Shown here in pieces: positions 31,955-40,454 of a stretch of DNA of 64,000 nt. The notes beneath the pieces were generated by a model. The model was not told the origin of the DNA and searched no databases. It saw only the letters and a program-made list of their open reading frames with translations. Position 1 is the first letter of the stretch. Each line of letters opens with the position of its first letter. This DNA is from an uncultured Subdoligranulum sp. (GTDB lineage: Bacteria; Bacillota; Clostridia; Oscillospirales; Ruminococcaceae). The translations under genes were made by a program, and so were the position numbers. The DNA is taken from NCBI GenBank assembly GCA_904374465.1, contig CAJFFY010000002.1:55325-119324 (forward strand), in the 5' to 3' direction.

Positions 31955-32001
31955 GTTCTCCGTAGGTAGATTGGTAAGAAATCGCAGGGAGGTTTACCAC
32001 C

Positions 32002-33156
32002 ATGGAAATCACCAAGGATATTTTGTACGTAGGCGTCAATGATCATGACGTGGACCTGTTCGAAGGGCAGTATAAGGTGCCCAACGGCATGGCATACAAT
32101 TCCTATCTCATCCGGGACGAAAAGGTGGCCGTCATGGATTCGGTGGATGCACATTTCACCGATGCCTGGCTCACCAACATTGCTTCGGTTCTGGGCGGCC
32201 GTGAACCGGATTATCTGATCGTCCAGCATATGGAACCTGACCATTCCGGTTCGGTCTATTCCTTTACGCAGGCCTATCCCGACACCAAGATCGTGGCTTC
32301 CGCCAAGGCGGTGGCCATCATGCAGCAATTCTTTGACACCGACTTCACCAGCCGTTGCCTCATCGTCAAGGAAGGTGACACCCTGGAACTGGGCGCCCAT
32401 ACGCTGCACTTTATCACCGCGCCGATGGTGCACTGGCCGGAAGTCATCATGACCTATGATGCGGCCGATAAGGTGCTGTTCAGCGCGGATGCCTTCGGCA
32501 AGTTCGGCGCCCTGGATGTGGACGAACCGTGGCTGCCCGAGGCCCGCCGCTACTATATCGGCATTGTGGGCAAGTACGGTCCGCAGGTGCAGGCCGTACT
32601 GAAGAAGGCCGCCGGTCTGGAGATCGAGACTGTCTGCTCGCTGCATGGTCCTGCGCTGCACAAAGAGCAGCTGGGGGATGTTCTGGCCGTTTACGATGCC
32701 TGGAGCGCTTACCGACCCGAGACGGAAGGCGTCCTGGTGGCGTACAGCTCCATCTACGGTCACACCAAGGAAGCCGCCGAGATGCTGGGCGAAGAACTGC
32801 GCACCAAGGGTGTGGATGTCACGGTGATGGATCTGGCCCGCAGCGACATGTCGGAGGCCGTGGCACAGGCTTTCCGGTACAGCAAGTTGGTGCTGGCTTC
32901 CCCCACCTACAATGGCGAGGTTTTCCCCTTCACCCGCAGCTTTATCGAGCACCTGACCGAGCGCAACTATCAGAACCGTACGGTGGGCATCATTGAGAAC
33001 GGCACCTGGGCCCCCACCGCCGGCCGTGTGATGCGTAAGATGCTGGAGGGTAGCAAGAATCTGACCATCCTGGACGAGACGGTCAGCATCAAGAGTGCCC
33101 TGAATGCTGCCAGCAAGGCCCAGCTGGAGCAGCTGGCCGATGCGCTGAGCAAATAA
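32002..33156 (+). CDS. fprA: A-type flavodiiron protein (FprA)
   Basis: A 384-residue cytoplasmic enzyme that reduces O2 to water and/or NO to N2O, protecting an anaerobe. The N-terminal metallo-beta-lactamase-like domain (1 to about 245) carries the diiron ligands in HMEPDHSG (His76, Glu78, Asp80, His81), MVHWPEV (His) and the later FSADAFG and LHGPAL. The C-terminal flavodoxin domain starts near VAYSSIYGHTKEAAE (FMN phosphate loop) and has SPTYNGEVFP and ENGTWAPTAGR. GGAGG at 31988-31992 precedes the ATG. Next to rnf, it likely draws on the same ferredoxin/rubredoxin/NADH pool. Confidence 0.93.
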   Translation: MEITKDILYVGVNDHDVDLFEGQYKVPNGMAYNSYLIRDEKVAVMDSVDAHFTDAWLTNIASVLGGREPDYLIVQHMEPDHSGSVYSFTQAYPDTKIVASAKAVAIMQQFFDTDFTSRCLIVKEGDTLELGAHTLHFITAPMVHWPEVIMTYDAADKVLFSADAFGKFGALDVDEPWLPEARRYYIGIVGKYGPQVQAVLKKAAGLEIETVCSLHGPALHKEQLGDVLAVYDAWSAYRPETEGVLVAYSSIYGHTKEAAEMLGEELRTKGVDVTVMDLARSDMSEAVAQAFRYSKLVLASPTYNGEVFPFTRSFIEHLTERNYQNRTVGIIENGTWAPTAGRVMRKMLEGSKNLTILDETVSIKSALNAASKAQLEQLADALSK

Positions 33157-33184
33157 TAAATCTGCAAAAAAATCCCAAATGGGG

Positions 33185-33213
33185 TTGACAAAACGGCACC
33201 TATGCCGTATAAT
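33185..33213 (+). promoter_or_regulatory. Near-consensus sigma-A promoter of tRNA-Val
   Basis: TTGACA (33185-33190), 17-base spacer, TATAAT (33208-33213); both hexamers are perfect consensus, located 22 bases before the tRNA 5' end. Confidence 0.92.
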
Positions 33214-33234
33214 GTATAGCGTTGACCCCATTAT

Positions 33235-33311
33235 GGATGATTAGCTCAGCTGGTTAGAGCGCTGCGTTCACATCGCAGAGGTCGAGGGTTCGAGTCCCCC
33301 ATCCTCCACCA
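33235..33311 (+). tRNA. tRNA-Val (anticodon CAC)
   Basis: The cloverleaf is readable. The D arm is GCTC/GAGC, the anticodon arm CTGCG-TTCACAT-CGCAG with anticodon CAC, the T loop TTCGAGT, and CCA is encoded (33309-33311). Two stem positions are mismatched: acceptor T4 against C69 and T-stem A50 against C64. The perfect promoter upstream and terminator downstream indicate that it is transcribed. Confidence 0.85.
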
Positions 33312-33315
33312 AGCA

Positions 33316-33349
33316 AAATCCGAACCCGGAATCCGGGTTCGGATTTTTT
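33316..33349 (+). terminator. Terminator of tRNA-Val
   Basis: AAATCCGAACCCGG (33316-33329) pairs perfectly with CCGGGTTCGGATTT (33333-33346) around AAT, with continuing T run. Confidence 0.92.
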
Positions 33350-33457
33350 GTTACAGGAAGGCCTGTAAGGAAAAACCATAACGCCGGAAACAGAAAACAA
33401 AGGGACACCCCTGGAAAATCCCCCAGAGGCGTCCCTTTTCTTGCGGGCAAGATAGTT

Positions 33458-36400
33458 TTATTCGGTGCGCAGTGCGGTTACCGGATCGCTTTTTGCTGCT
33501 TTTTTGGCAGGAATCAGTCCGCCCAGGAGCGTCAGCAGTACGCTTAACCCGATCAGAAGCAGCGCGCCGCCCACCGGCAGGAAGGCATTGATCTCCTGGG
33601 AGTTTGCCAGGTGATGAATCAGCATATTTCCGGGAATCAGAATCAGCAGGGTCAGGCCGATGCCGATCAAACCGGAGGTCAGACCGATGATGAAGGTTTC
33701 GGCATTGAATACCTGGGAAATGTTCCTTTTGGAGGCACCCATGGCACGCAGAATACCGATTTCCTTCTTGCGCTCCAAAACGCTGATATAGGTGATTACG
33801 CCGATCATGATGGAGGAGACGACCAGGGAGATGGCCACGAAGGCAATCAGCACATAGCTGATGACGTCAATGATATCCGTTACCGAGGACATAAGGGTGC
33901 CTACGGTGTCGGTGTAGGTGATGGCCTGCTCATCCTTGCCTTCAGCCTTCATACGGTCGTTATAGGCTTGCAGGATTTCCGTTACCTGCTCTTTGCTCTC
34001 GAAATCACGGGGATAGATGCTGATAACACTGGGATTTTCAAAATCCACATAATCCAGGGAGCTCAGATTGCTTTCGTAGGTATCGCTCTGGGTCAGCCGC
34101 AGGGATTGCAGCAACTCGGAAAGATCCTCTGCATCCATCTGGATGGAGAATGCCTGGGCGAAATCCTCCGGATCGAACTGGAAGGCCTGTGCAAGGTTAT
34201 CGCCCAGGGAATTGACGGCTTTTTCCATAATGGATTGCATATTTTCCGCCACCTGCAGCATCACCTGGCCCATAACCTGTTCCATGGCCTCCTCCATCAC
34301 GGAGTCGAGCCCCGTCTGCAGGGAAGTGCCCAGAGACTCCGCAAGGGAAGTACCCACCGTTTTCATATAGCTTTCCATGACGGTGCCCAGTTGCTGCTGC
34401 AACCCGGAGGCATCCACCATGGAAACCACACCGGCGCTCAGGTTGTTCTGCGCGGAGGCGGTTGCCATATAATCGGTAAAGTAGGCGCCGATTTTGGAAG
34501 GGTCTGGCAACCCGTTGGCCACAGCATAGTCCCGATATCCGGCCGTCAGATCGGCGACCAGCTTTTCCAGTTGGTCCTGGGTGATTTCAAAATCCTTTGC
34601 GGTCGGGAACGTGCGGTTCATCCAATCGGTGATGATGGCCTGTGCCCGGTCGGTACCCAGATATTCCGTCAGATACGCCTGAAGCTGGGACTCCGGAGCC
34701 GGAGTGGTTTCCACCTGTCCGCTCTCGGGCGTGCTCGGCTCCGGCGGCGGGGCAAACATTTCCGGGTGTACCTCCTGGCAGTATGCCAGGAAGTCCGACA
34801 AGACCAGACGAAGCATTTCCTGCACCTGTTCCTGGGTGGGAGCGACAATCCCGTTGGTTTGCAAAATATCCTGGAGATTTTCCTTCAGAATGCGGCAACC
34901 CGCATCGGTATGCAGGAAGGCAAGAAAATTCTCGCTCATGCCGGAGTAGTCCGCCTCCGGATGGGCCTGGGTGTATTCCTTCCAACCATCCATCAGCCCG
35001 GTGACCAGCGTCTCCAGAGAATCCGCCGAGACATGGAATTGTACGCCCTGCATCAGGCTGGCCATATCCATCTGGGGGAAGGAAGGCAAATCCAATTGCA
35101 GATCTTCCGGACGGATCATACCGGACAAATCAATCTGCTCCAAATCGATCTTGCTCAGGTCCAGATCGCTGGGATTTATCTGCCCCATATCCTCCCAGGA
35201 GAATGCGCCCTCCAGGCTGTCGCTCAGATCGCTTTCATCGAAGGAAAACATCTTGCGCAGGGCCTCTTCGTCAATATCCACCAGAGAATCCAGCGAAAAG
35301 TCGTTTGCTCCCTGTTTCTGGCCAAAGGGCTCGTTGGTGAATACGTTGGTATGCGGGTCTGCCAGCTGATCCTGCACAATTTTGCTGGAGGCGGCTTTCT
35401 CGGCCAGGTGATGGGTGAGGGCGGTGGGATACGCGATGCCGGATTGCATGATGGCGGTGCCGCTTTCGGTGGGCTGCACGATGCCCACAATGGTCAGGTC
35501 ATCGCCCTGTTCCACCAGGGTACGCATATAGGCTGCGTCCTCCCGCTTGTCACGCCAGACGCCGTATTCGCTGTCATATTCGTAGTAATCCGGGCTGCTC
35601 ACAACCTTAAATGTGATGCCCAGAATATCGTCATAGGCATAGGACTTCGGATGGGACGGCGTCGTCACGTTCTCCTCGTGGACAAACTGCTGGACCATCG
35701 TGTCCAGTTCCGTGGCATCCCGCAGACCCAGCGTGTAGAGCATAAAGTCGCTCATGCTGCCGCCCGGCGTCAAAACCAGCACACATTCCATGGCATTTTC
35801 CGGCCAGCGGCCAGCCTTTACTTCGTACTGATTACGGTAAAGCGCCTCCTCGCTGGGCATTTCGTGGAAAACATCGGTGCCCATCATCGTGGACATGATA
35901 CTGCTGGAACTCATGGAGGAGCCCAGGCCCAGGGCGGCGAAGGAACTGTCGGGGTTGACCTGACGGACACCGTCTCCATCCAGGCGGTAAATCTGGGGCT
36001 TACAGTCGTAAGCGTATTCCACCGCGCTGGCATAGTTGTCGATGCCGCTTTGCCCGCTGTCCAGATAGGCTTTCAGGGATTTCAGATCGTTGGAATTCAT
36101 GGTGGAAAATAACTTTGTCACCATTTCAAGAATGCCCACCTGTCCCGGGGACTGATCGGATTGCTGGGACATACCGCCCAGAAGGGCGGTGGAATCAAAC
36201 CCGGTGCTTTGAATCTGCAGTGGATACTCGGAGAGGGTATCCCGCTCCACATTCTGGATGTAGACGTTTACGCCGCTGGACAGCGAGAGGATCAGCGCAA
36301 TGCCGATGATGCCGATGGAACCGGCAAAGGCCGTCAACAGCGTCCGGGCCTTTTTGGTTTTCAGGTTGTTGAAGCTCAAGGAAAGGGCGGTCAAAAAGGA

Positions 36401-37129
36401 CATGGAAGCCCTGCCCATGTTTTTGTGTGTCGGGGCCTTCTGCTCCGCCGGTACGAACGGGTCGGAATCCGCACAGATTTTTCCGTCGCGCAGATTCACA
36501 ATCCGGGTGGCGTACCGTTTGGCAAGTTCCGGGTTGTGGGAAACCATAACCACCAGGCGGTCTTTTGCGACTTCCTGAAGCAGGTCCATCACCTGTACAC
36601 TGGTGGCGCTGTCCAATGCACCGGTGGGCTCGTCGGCCAGCAAGATGTCCGGGTTGTTGACCAGGGCACGGGCAATGGCCACCCGCTGCATCTGCCCGCC
36701 GGACATCTGGTTGGGCTTCTTGTGGAGCTGCTTGCCCAGTCCCACTTCCTCCAGCGCCTGGATGGCGCGCTGCCGCCGTTCGGACTTGCTCACGCCGGAA
36801 ATGGTCAGCGCCAGTTCCACGTTTGCCAGGACCGTCTGGTGGGGGATCAGGTTATAGCTCTGGAACACAAAGCCGATGGTATGGTTCCGATAGGAATCCC
36901 AGTCCCGGTCATTGTACTTTTGGGTGGAGATACCGTCGATGATCAGGTCCCCGGAGTCGTAGCGGTCCAGACCGCCGATGATGTTCAACAGAGTGGTTTT
37001 TCCGGATCCGCTGGGACCTAAAATGGCAACAAATTCATTGTCGCGCAAGTTTAAGGATACATGATCCAAGGCCTTCTGCACAAAACCGTTTGTCCGGTAT
37101 TCTTTGCAGATATCTTTGATTTGAAGCAT
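33458..37129 (-). CDS. ABC transporter ATPase-permease fusion with very large extracellular domain (MacB/FtsX type)
   Basis: A 1223-residue protein. Residues 1 to about 225 form a MacB/LolD-class ATPase: GPSGSGKTT Walker A, MSGGQMQRVAIARAL signature, ILLADEPTGALD Walker B, MVSHN switch His. After a linker comes one membrane helix near 280 (TLLTAFAGSIGIIGIALILS), then about 750 extracellular residues including amphipathic helical stretches (SLGTSLQTGLDSVMEEAMEQ). The C-terminal FtsX domain has three helices and the cytoplasmic ERKKEIGILRAMGASKRNI loop. MacB-type proteins are usually about 650 residues, so the extracellular part is exceptionally enlarged. ATG 37129 follows GGGAGA (37134-37139). 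It probably exports peptides or lipids or regulates a wall enzyme; the substrate is unknown. Confidence 0.88.
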   Translation of the reverse strand: MLQIKDICKEYRTNGFVQKALDHVSLNLRDNEFVAILGPSGSGKTTLLNIIGGLDRYDSGDLIIDGISTQKYNDRDWDSYRNHTIGFVFQSYNLIPHQTVLANVELALTISGVSKSERRQRAIQALEEVGLGKQLHKKPNQMSGGQMQRVAIARALVNNPDILLADEPTGALDSATSVQVMDLLQEVAKDRLVVMVSHNPELAKRYATRIVNLRDGKICADSDPFVPAEQKAPTHKNMGRASMSFLTALSLSFNNLKTKKARTLLTAFAGSIGIIGIALILSLSSGVNVYIQNVERDTLSEYPLQIQSTGFDSTALLGGMSQQSDQSPGQVGILEMVTKLFSTMNSNDLKSLKAYLDSGQSGIDNYASAVEYAYDCKPQIYRLDGDGVRQVNPDSSFAALGLGSSMSSSSIMSTMMGTDVFHEMPSEEALYRNQYEVKAGRWPENAMECVLVLTPGGSMSDFMLYTLGLRDATELDTMVQQFVHEENVTTPSHPKSYAYDDILGITFKVVSSPDYYEYDSEYGVWRDKREDAAYMRTLVEQGDDLTIVGIVQPTESGTAIMQSGIAYPTALTHHLAEKAASSKIVQDQLADPHTNVFTNEPFGQKQGANDFSLDSLVDIDEEALRKMFSFDESDLSDSLEGAFSWEDMGQINPSDLDLSKIDLEQIDLSGMIRPEDLQLDLPSFPQMDMASLMQGVQFHVSADSLETLVTGLMDGWKEYTQAHPEADYSGMSENFLAFLHTDAGCRILKENLQDILQTNGIVAPTQEQVQEMLRLVLSDFLAYCQEVHPEMFAPPPEPSTPESGQVETTPAPESQLQAYLTEYLGTDRAQAIITDWMNRTFPTAKDFEITQDQLEKLVADLTAGYRDYAVANGLPDPSKIGAYFTDYMATASAQNNLSAGVVSMVDASGLQQQLGTVMESYMKTVGTSLAESLGTSLQTGLDSVMEEAMEQVMGQVMLQVAENMQSIMEKAVNSLGDNLAQAFQFDPEDFAQAFSIQMDAEDLSELLQSLRLTQSDTYESNLSSLDYVDFENPSVISIYPRDFESKEQVTEILQAYNDRMKAEGKDEQAITYTDTVGTLMSSVTDIIDVISYVLIAFVAISLVVSSIMIGVITYISVLERKKEIGILRAMGASKRNISQVFNAETFIIGLTSGLIGIGLTLLILIPGNMLIHHLANSQEINAFLPVGGALLLIGLSVLLTLLGGLIPAKKAAKSDPVTALRTE

Positions 37130-37187
37130 GGGTGATTCTCCCGGACAGTCCACAGGGACTGTTGCCTGTATGATGTAATAATTGACT

Positions 37188-37199
37188 TTACATTTGTAA
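37188..37199 (-). promoter_or_regulatory. Possible operator upstream of the ABC transporter
   Basis: TTACA-TT-TGTAA, a short inverted repeat about 60 bases upstream of the transporter start, in an AT-rich promoter-like stretch. A second related half-site (GTGTAAC, 37202-37208) is adjacent. Could bind a GntR or MerR-type regulator; low confidence. Confidence 0.3.
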
Positions 37200-37280
37200 C
37201 AGTGTAACACCTGCCCGGCGCGGTGTCAATGACTCCATTCGGAAAAGGGAATGCGGACATTGTCACAACCGCCCGAAAAC

Positions 37281-37311
37281 AAAAGGAGCCTCGCGTGGCG
37301 AGGCTCCTTTT
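37281..37311. terminator. Bidirectional terminator after the TetR-controlled membrane gene
   Basis: AAAAGGAGCCTCGC (37281-37294) pairs perfectly with GCGAGGCTCCTTTT (37298-37311) around GTG. It terminates the minus-strand membrane protein gene ending at 37319. Confidence 0.9.
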
Positions 37312-37318
37312 GGCTGTA

Positions 37319-37984
37319 TCATGGGGTTTCCCGTTTCATGGCGGTGTAGCCGATCAGGACGGTCCACACATAGGCGCAGGTTTTCGGGATCATCAGCATG
37401 CCGATCATCGGAACCACATCTGCCCAAAGCACAACCGGAATATAGAAGGCAAAACTCAGTACAATGGTCAGCCACATCCAGCGGAAGGCGCGGTCCTGTT
37501 GTGCCCGGGCGCTGCGGTAAAACAGCACAATCATCAAAAGCCCCAACAGTGCAAAGGGAATGTTGCGGTAGATTCCCCAGGACAGGGGAGCGTCGGCTTC
37601 CAGCCACCTGTTTTGCGGCATCAGGCAGAGCAGAATCCGCAGACCGGCCAGCAGGTAGACGGTACCGGTCAAGGATTTTTGCCCCTGTACCCGGTAACGC
37701 TGCCGCCATACATAGTAGAGCAGCACGTAAAAGACCGTCATTGTCACCGAAGTAATCGCTTTGCCCAGGCCCAGGGCAACGGCATAGTTTTCCAGGCCGG
37801 TGGTGCACAGGGCCCAGGCGCGGGGGACCAGGTGGAAGGCATCGCCGGCCCCCAGCACAACGGCCATCCAACCAAACAGATGAAATTGACGTGCGGCGCC
37901 GGGCTGCCGGATCATTCGGATGCCCAGTGTCAGAACGGTGATCAGATATACCGCGTCGAAAGCGGTTTCCATAATGGCTTGCAT
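37319..37984 (-). CDS. Seven-helix membrane protein under TetR control
   Basis: A 221-residue protein with about seven hydrophobic helices. Features visible are QFHLFGWMAVVLGAGDAFHLVPR (with a conserved-looking His pair) and DRAFRWMWLTIVLSFAFYIPVV. I do not recognise a named family; it resembles uncharacterised 7-TM proteins of Clostridia found beside TetR genes. ATG 37984 follows AAAGGAA. An operator-like palindrome TGAAC-TGT-GTTCA (38011-38023) sits 27 bases upstream and matches the one before the adjacent TetR gene, so it is probably the repressor's target. Confidence 0.7.
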   Translation of the reverse strand: MQAIMETAFDAVYLITVLTLGIRMIRQPGAARQFHLFGWMAVVLGAGDAFHLVPRAWALCTTGLENYAVALGLGKAITSVTMTVFYVLLYYVWRQRYRVQGQKSLTGTVYLLAGLRILLCLMPQNRWLEADAPLSWGIYRNIPFALLGLLMIVLFYRSARAQQDRAFRWMWLTIVLSFAFYIPVVLWADVVPMIGMLMIPKTCAYVWTVLIGYTAMKRETP

Positions 37985-38010
37985 GGTGTGGTTCCTTTCC
38001 GTTTCTTATT

Positions 38011-38023
38011 TGAACTGTGTTCA
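38011..38023 (-). promoter_or_regulatory. TetR operator 1 (before the membrane gene)
   Basis: TGAAC-TGT-GTTCA. It shares the TGAAC-N3-GTTCA core with the site at 38640-38652 and lies between the tetR 3' end and the membrane protein start. Confidence 0.75.
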
Positions 38024-38066
38024 TTTTGCTTCTGAAAAATCTCCTTCCCAAGGAAGGAGAAGACAA

Positions 38067-38624
38067 TCAGTATAATGTTCTGGTGACCCATTGCACGGCC
38101 GGCGTGGGGTCGTACTGTCCCCGAAGCTGGGCGGCCAGCAGCAGGGAAAAGAGCAGGTCCGCCAGTTGTTCCGGCGTGAACCGGGCGTCAAAAGCATCGG
38201 GGCGGATTCTGGAATCCCGCTCCAATACCGCACACAGCATGGTACGGATATGCTGCCATGCTTTTTCCATGCGTTGGCGGCCACCGGGGCGTTCGGCATT
38301 GGCAAAGCTGACCGAGTGCAGGACGAAAAAACCGGGATATTGGTGACTGCCGTACTCCAGGCGGGCAAACAGCCACCGCAGACAGTCCGTGGTGGAGGAA
38401 AAGACCGCCTGACCTTCGTCGCAGCGGAAGATGTCGTACCATACACTTTCCACGGCAGCGCCCACCAGATCGGCCTTGGAACCGAAATAGTTGTAAACTG
38501 TACCGATGGAGATACCGCAGGCCGCGGCGACCTCCCGCACATTGAGCGCGGCACTGTTCTGCCGACGGATCAGATCCCGGCAAACGGCTAAAATTTCTTC
38601 TTTGGATGTGGCAGCAGGTTTCAA
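38067..38624 (-). CDS. TetR/AcrR-family transcriptional repressor
   Basis: A 185-residue regulator. The N-terminal helix-turn-helix is clear (NVREVAAACGISIGTVYNYFGSKADLVGAA, residues about 28-57). The C-terminal ligand domain is variable (WLFARLEYGSHQYPGFFVLH; LADLLFSLLLAAQL). Its promoter carries a palindrome AATGAACA-A-TGTTCATT (38638-38654), and the same core recurs before the next gene (38011-38023), implying autoregulation plus control of the 7-helix membrane protein. The inducer is unknown. Confidence 0.9.
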   Translation of the reverse strand: MKPAATSKEEILAVCRDLIRRQNSAALNVREVAAACGISIGTVYNYFGSKADLVGAAVESVWYDIFRCDEGQAVFSSTTDCLRWLFARLEYGSHQYPGFFVLHSVSFANAERPGGRQRMEKAWQHIRTMLCAVLERDSRIRPDAFDARFTPEQLADLLFSLLLAAQLRGQYDPTPAVQWVTRTLY

Positions 38625-38637
38625 AGTATCACCTCAA

Positions 38638-38654
38638 AATGAACAATGTTCATT
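38638..38654 (-). promoter_or_regulatory. TetR operator 2 (autoregulatory palindrome)
   Basis: AATGAACA, one central base, TGTTCATT: a perfect 8-bp palindrome 14 bases upstream of the TetR start codon. Confidence 0.85.
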
Positions 38655-38699
38655 ATATGCTCTGTCTTTTCTTTTGTCAAGCACTGTTGATGGAAAGTA

Positions 38700-38736
38700 C
38701 AAAAAAACAGGAAAAGGGAAACTCCCTTTTCCTGTG
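38700..38736 (-). terminator. Terminator of galT
   Basis: ACAGGAAAAGGGA (38707-38719) pairs perfectly with TCCCTTTTCCTGT (38723-38735) around AAC; on the minus strand it is followed by seven T. Confidence 0.9.
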
Positions 38737-38752
38737 AAGAAATTGCTTGTGT

Positions 38753-40336
38753 TCAGATGGCCTTGAAGCCCACGCTCTGCATAAAGCGCAGGAAAGCAGC
38801 CTGTCCTTCTTTATCCTGTTTGAAGACACCGGCATTCTCCAGCACGTGGCTGAACACGATGCCGATCTCCTGCTTGACGGTGTTGTTGGCATCCTGGGGC
38901 GCCATCGACGTACCATACTTGGCAATCAGCTGGTCAATCCAGTCGGCGTGCACGGCCAGGGGGGAACCCTCCTCCCGGCTGGTGTTGGGGCGCTGCCCGG
39001 CCAGGATTTCGGCAATCTGGGCGCCCTGTTCTTTCAGACGGGCGGGCAGAATCGCCAGACCCATCACCTCAATCAGGCCGATGTTTTCTTTCTTGATGTT
39101 GTGATATTCCTTGTGGGGATGGAAGATGCCGTCGGGATACTCTTCACTGGTGCGGTTGTTGCGCAGCGCCAGGTCCAGGATGTAGCCGTCGGTTTCATCG
39201 TAGTGCAGGATGGGGGTGACGGTGTTGTGGGGGGTGTCGCCGGTGCGGGCCAGCACGCCCACGCTCTCATCACTGTAGTTGCGCCAGGCGGTCAGGATGT
39301 TGTTGGCCACGATCTGCATCTGCTGGCTGCTGCGACCGATCAGCCGCACGGCGGACACCGGCCAGTTCAGGATGCCGGCCCGGACACCGGGATAGCGCAC
39401 ATCGGACAGCGGGGTGGCGATGGAGGCTTTTTGCATGGGGAAGACATACCGGCCGCCCTGGAAGTGGCTGTGGCTCAGGATGCTGCCGCCCACAATGGGC
39501 AGGTCGGCATTGGAACCGCAGGTGTAGTGGGGGAACTGGCCCACAAAGTCAAAGATTTCCGCCAGCGTCTGGCGATCCATCTCCATGGGTTTGTGGGTTT
39601 CGTGCAGCATGATGCAATGCTCATGGAAGTAGGCATAGGGACTGTATTGCAGGTAGAACTGCTGTCCGGCCAGAGTGATGGGGACAATGCGATGGGTTTG
39701 CCGCGCCGGGAAATTGATTCGCCCGGCATAGCCGATGTTCTCCTTGCAGAGCATGCAGGCCGGATACCCGGATTTGGGTTGCAGACGTTCCAGCGCAATG
39801 GTTTTGGGGTCCTTTTCGGGTTTGGTCAGATTGATGGTGATCTCCAGCTCGCCGTAAGGGGTTTCGGTGTTCCACTGGATGTTTTTGGCAATCTGGGCGG
39901 TGCGGATGTAGTTGGATACCACACACAGGTCATAGAACCAGTCGGTGGCCGCTTTGGGGCCCTTCTTGTCGTACAGCTTCTTGAATTTCTTGCAGATCTC
40001 GCTTTCCCGGGGCATCAGGGCGCCCATCAGGCGGGTTTCAAAGTTGATGCGGTACTGGTTCACGGCGCCGTCAAACAGATCCTTCTGGGCGGCCAGTTCC
40101 ACCATCTCATCCAGCAGCGCGGCCGGCGTATCAAATTTTTCTTTCGGGGGTTTTGTTTCGCTGGGAGCAGACAGTGCCAACAGGTCCAGCAATGTGTTGC
40201 GGGCCACCAGAACATCCAGATCTTTGATCAGTTTGTGCTTGCGGCCAAAGCGCAGCAACCGTTCCACGTCCAATGCCAGGCGCGCATCGCGCTGTTCCGG
40301 GGTCAGGGACGTGCAATCAAATTCGTTTTTTGCCAT
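38753..40336 (-). CDS. galT: UDP-glucose--hexose-1-phosphate uridylyltransferase, class II
   Basis: A 527-residue Leloir-pathway enzyme that exchanges UMP between UDP-glucose and galactose-1-phosphate. It is of the long Firmicutes class II form (about 500 residues). Landmarks: GYPACMLCKENIGYAGR with the Cys pair, FYLQYSPYAYFHEHCIMLHETHKPM, the catalytic region GGSILSHSHFQGGRYVFPM, and GDTPHNTVTPI. ATG 40336 is chosen because AGGAGGG lies just upstream; the open frame extends further without a site. Monocistronic with its own terminator. A nucleotidyltransferase 1.6 kb away could supply UDP-sugar. Confidence 0.92.
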   Translation of the reverse strand: MAKNEFDCTSLTPEQRDARLALDVERLLRFGRKHKLIKDLDVLVARNTLLDLLALSAPSETKPPKEKFDTPAALLDEMVELAAQKDLFDGAVNQYRINFETRLMGALMPRESEICKKFKKLYDKKGPKAATDWFYDLCVVSNYIRTAQIAKNIQWNTETPYGELEITINLTKPEKDPKTIALERLQPKSGYPACMLCKENIGYAGRINFPARQTHRIVPITLAGQQFYLQYSPYAYFHEHCIMLHETHKPMEMDRQTLAEIFDFVGQFPHYTCGSNADLPIVGGSILSHSHFQGGRYVFPMQKASIATPLSDVRYPGVRAGILNWPVSAVRLIGRSSQQMQIVANNILTAWRNYSDESVGVLARTGDTPHNTVTPILHYDETDGYILDLALRNNRTSEEYPDGIFHPHKEYHNIKKENIGLIEVMGLAILPARLKEQGAQIAEILAGQRPNTSREEGSPLAVHADWIDQLIAKYGTSMAPQDANNTVKQEIGIVFSHVLENAGVFKQDKEGQAAFLRFMQSVGFKAI

Positions 40337-40454
40337 AATTGCCCTCCTGTAACGGTGTATTTTCGGTTCTGTTGTACTAACCATACCGCAAAAATCCTCC
40401 GTTTTCCATAGCGCTGCGTGCCATGGTTTTGCAGTTTTCATTCACAATGCACAA

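Noticed and set aside
33611..36112. 833-residue open frame antisense to the ABC transporter
   Set aside because: A mirror of a GC-rich coding gene with codon bias; no start signal, composition or motif of a real protein.
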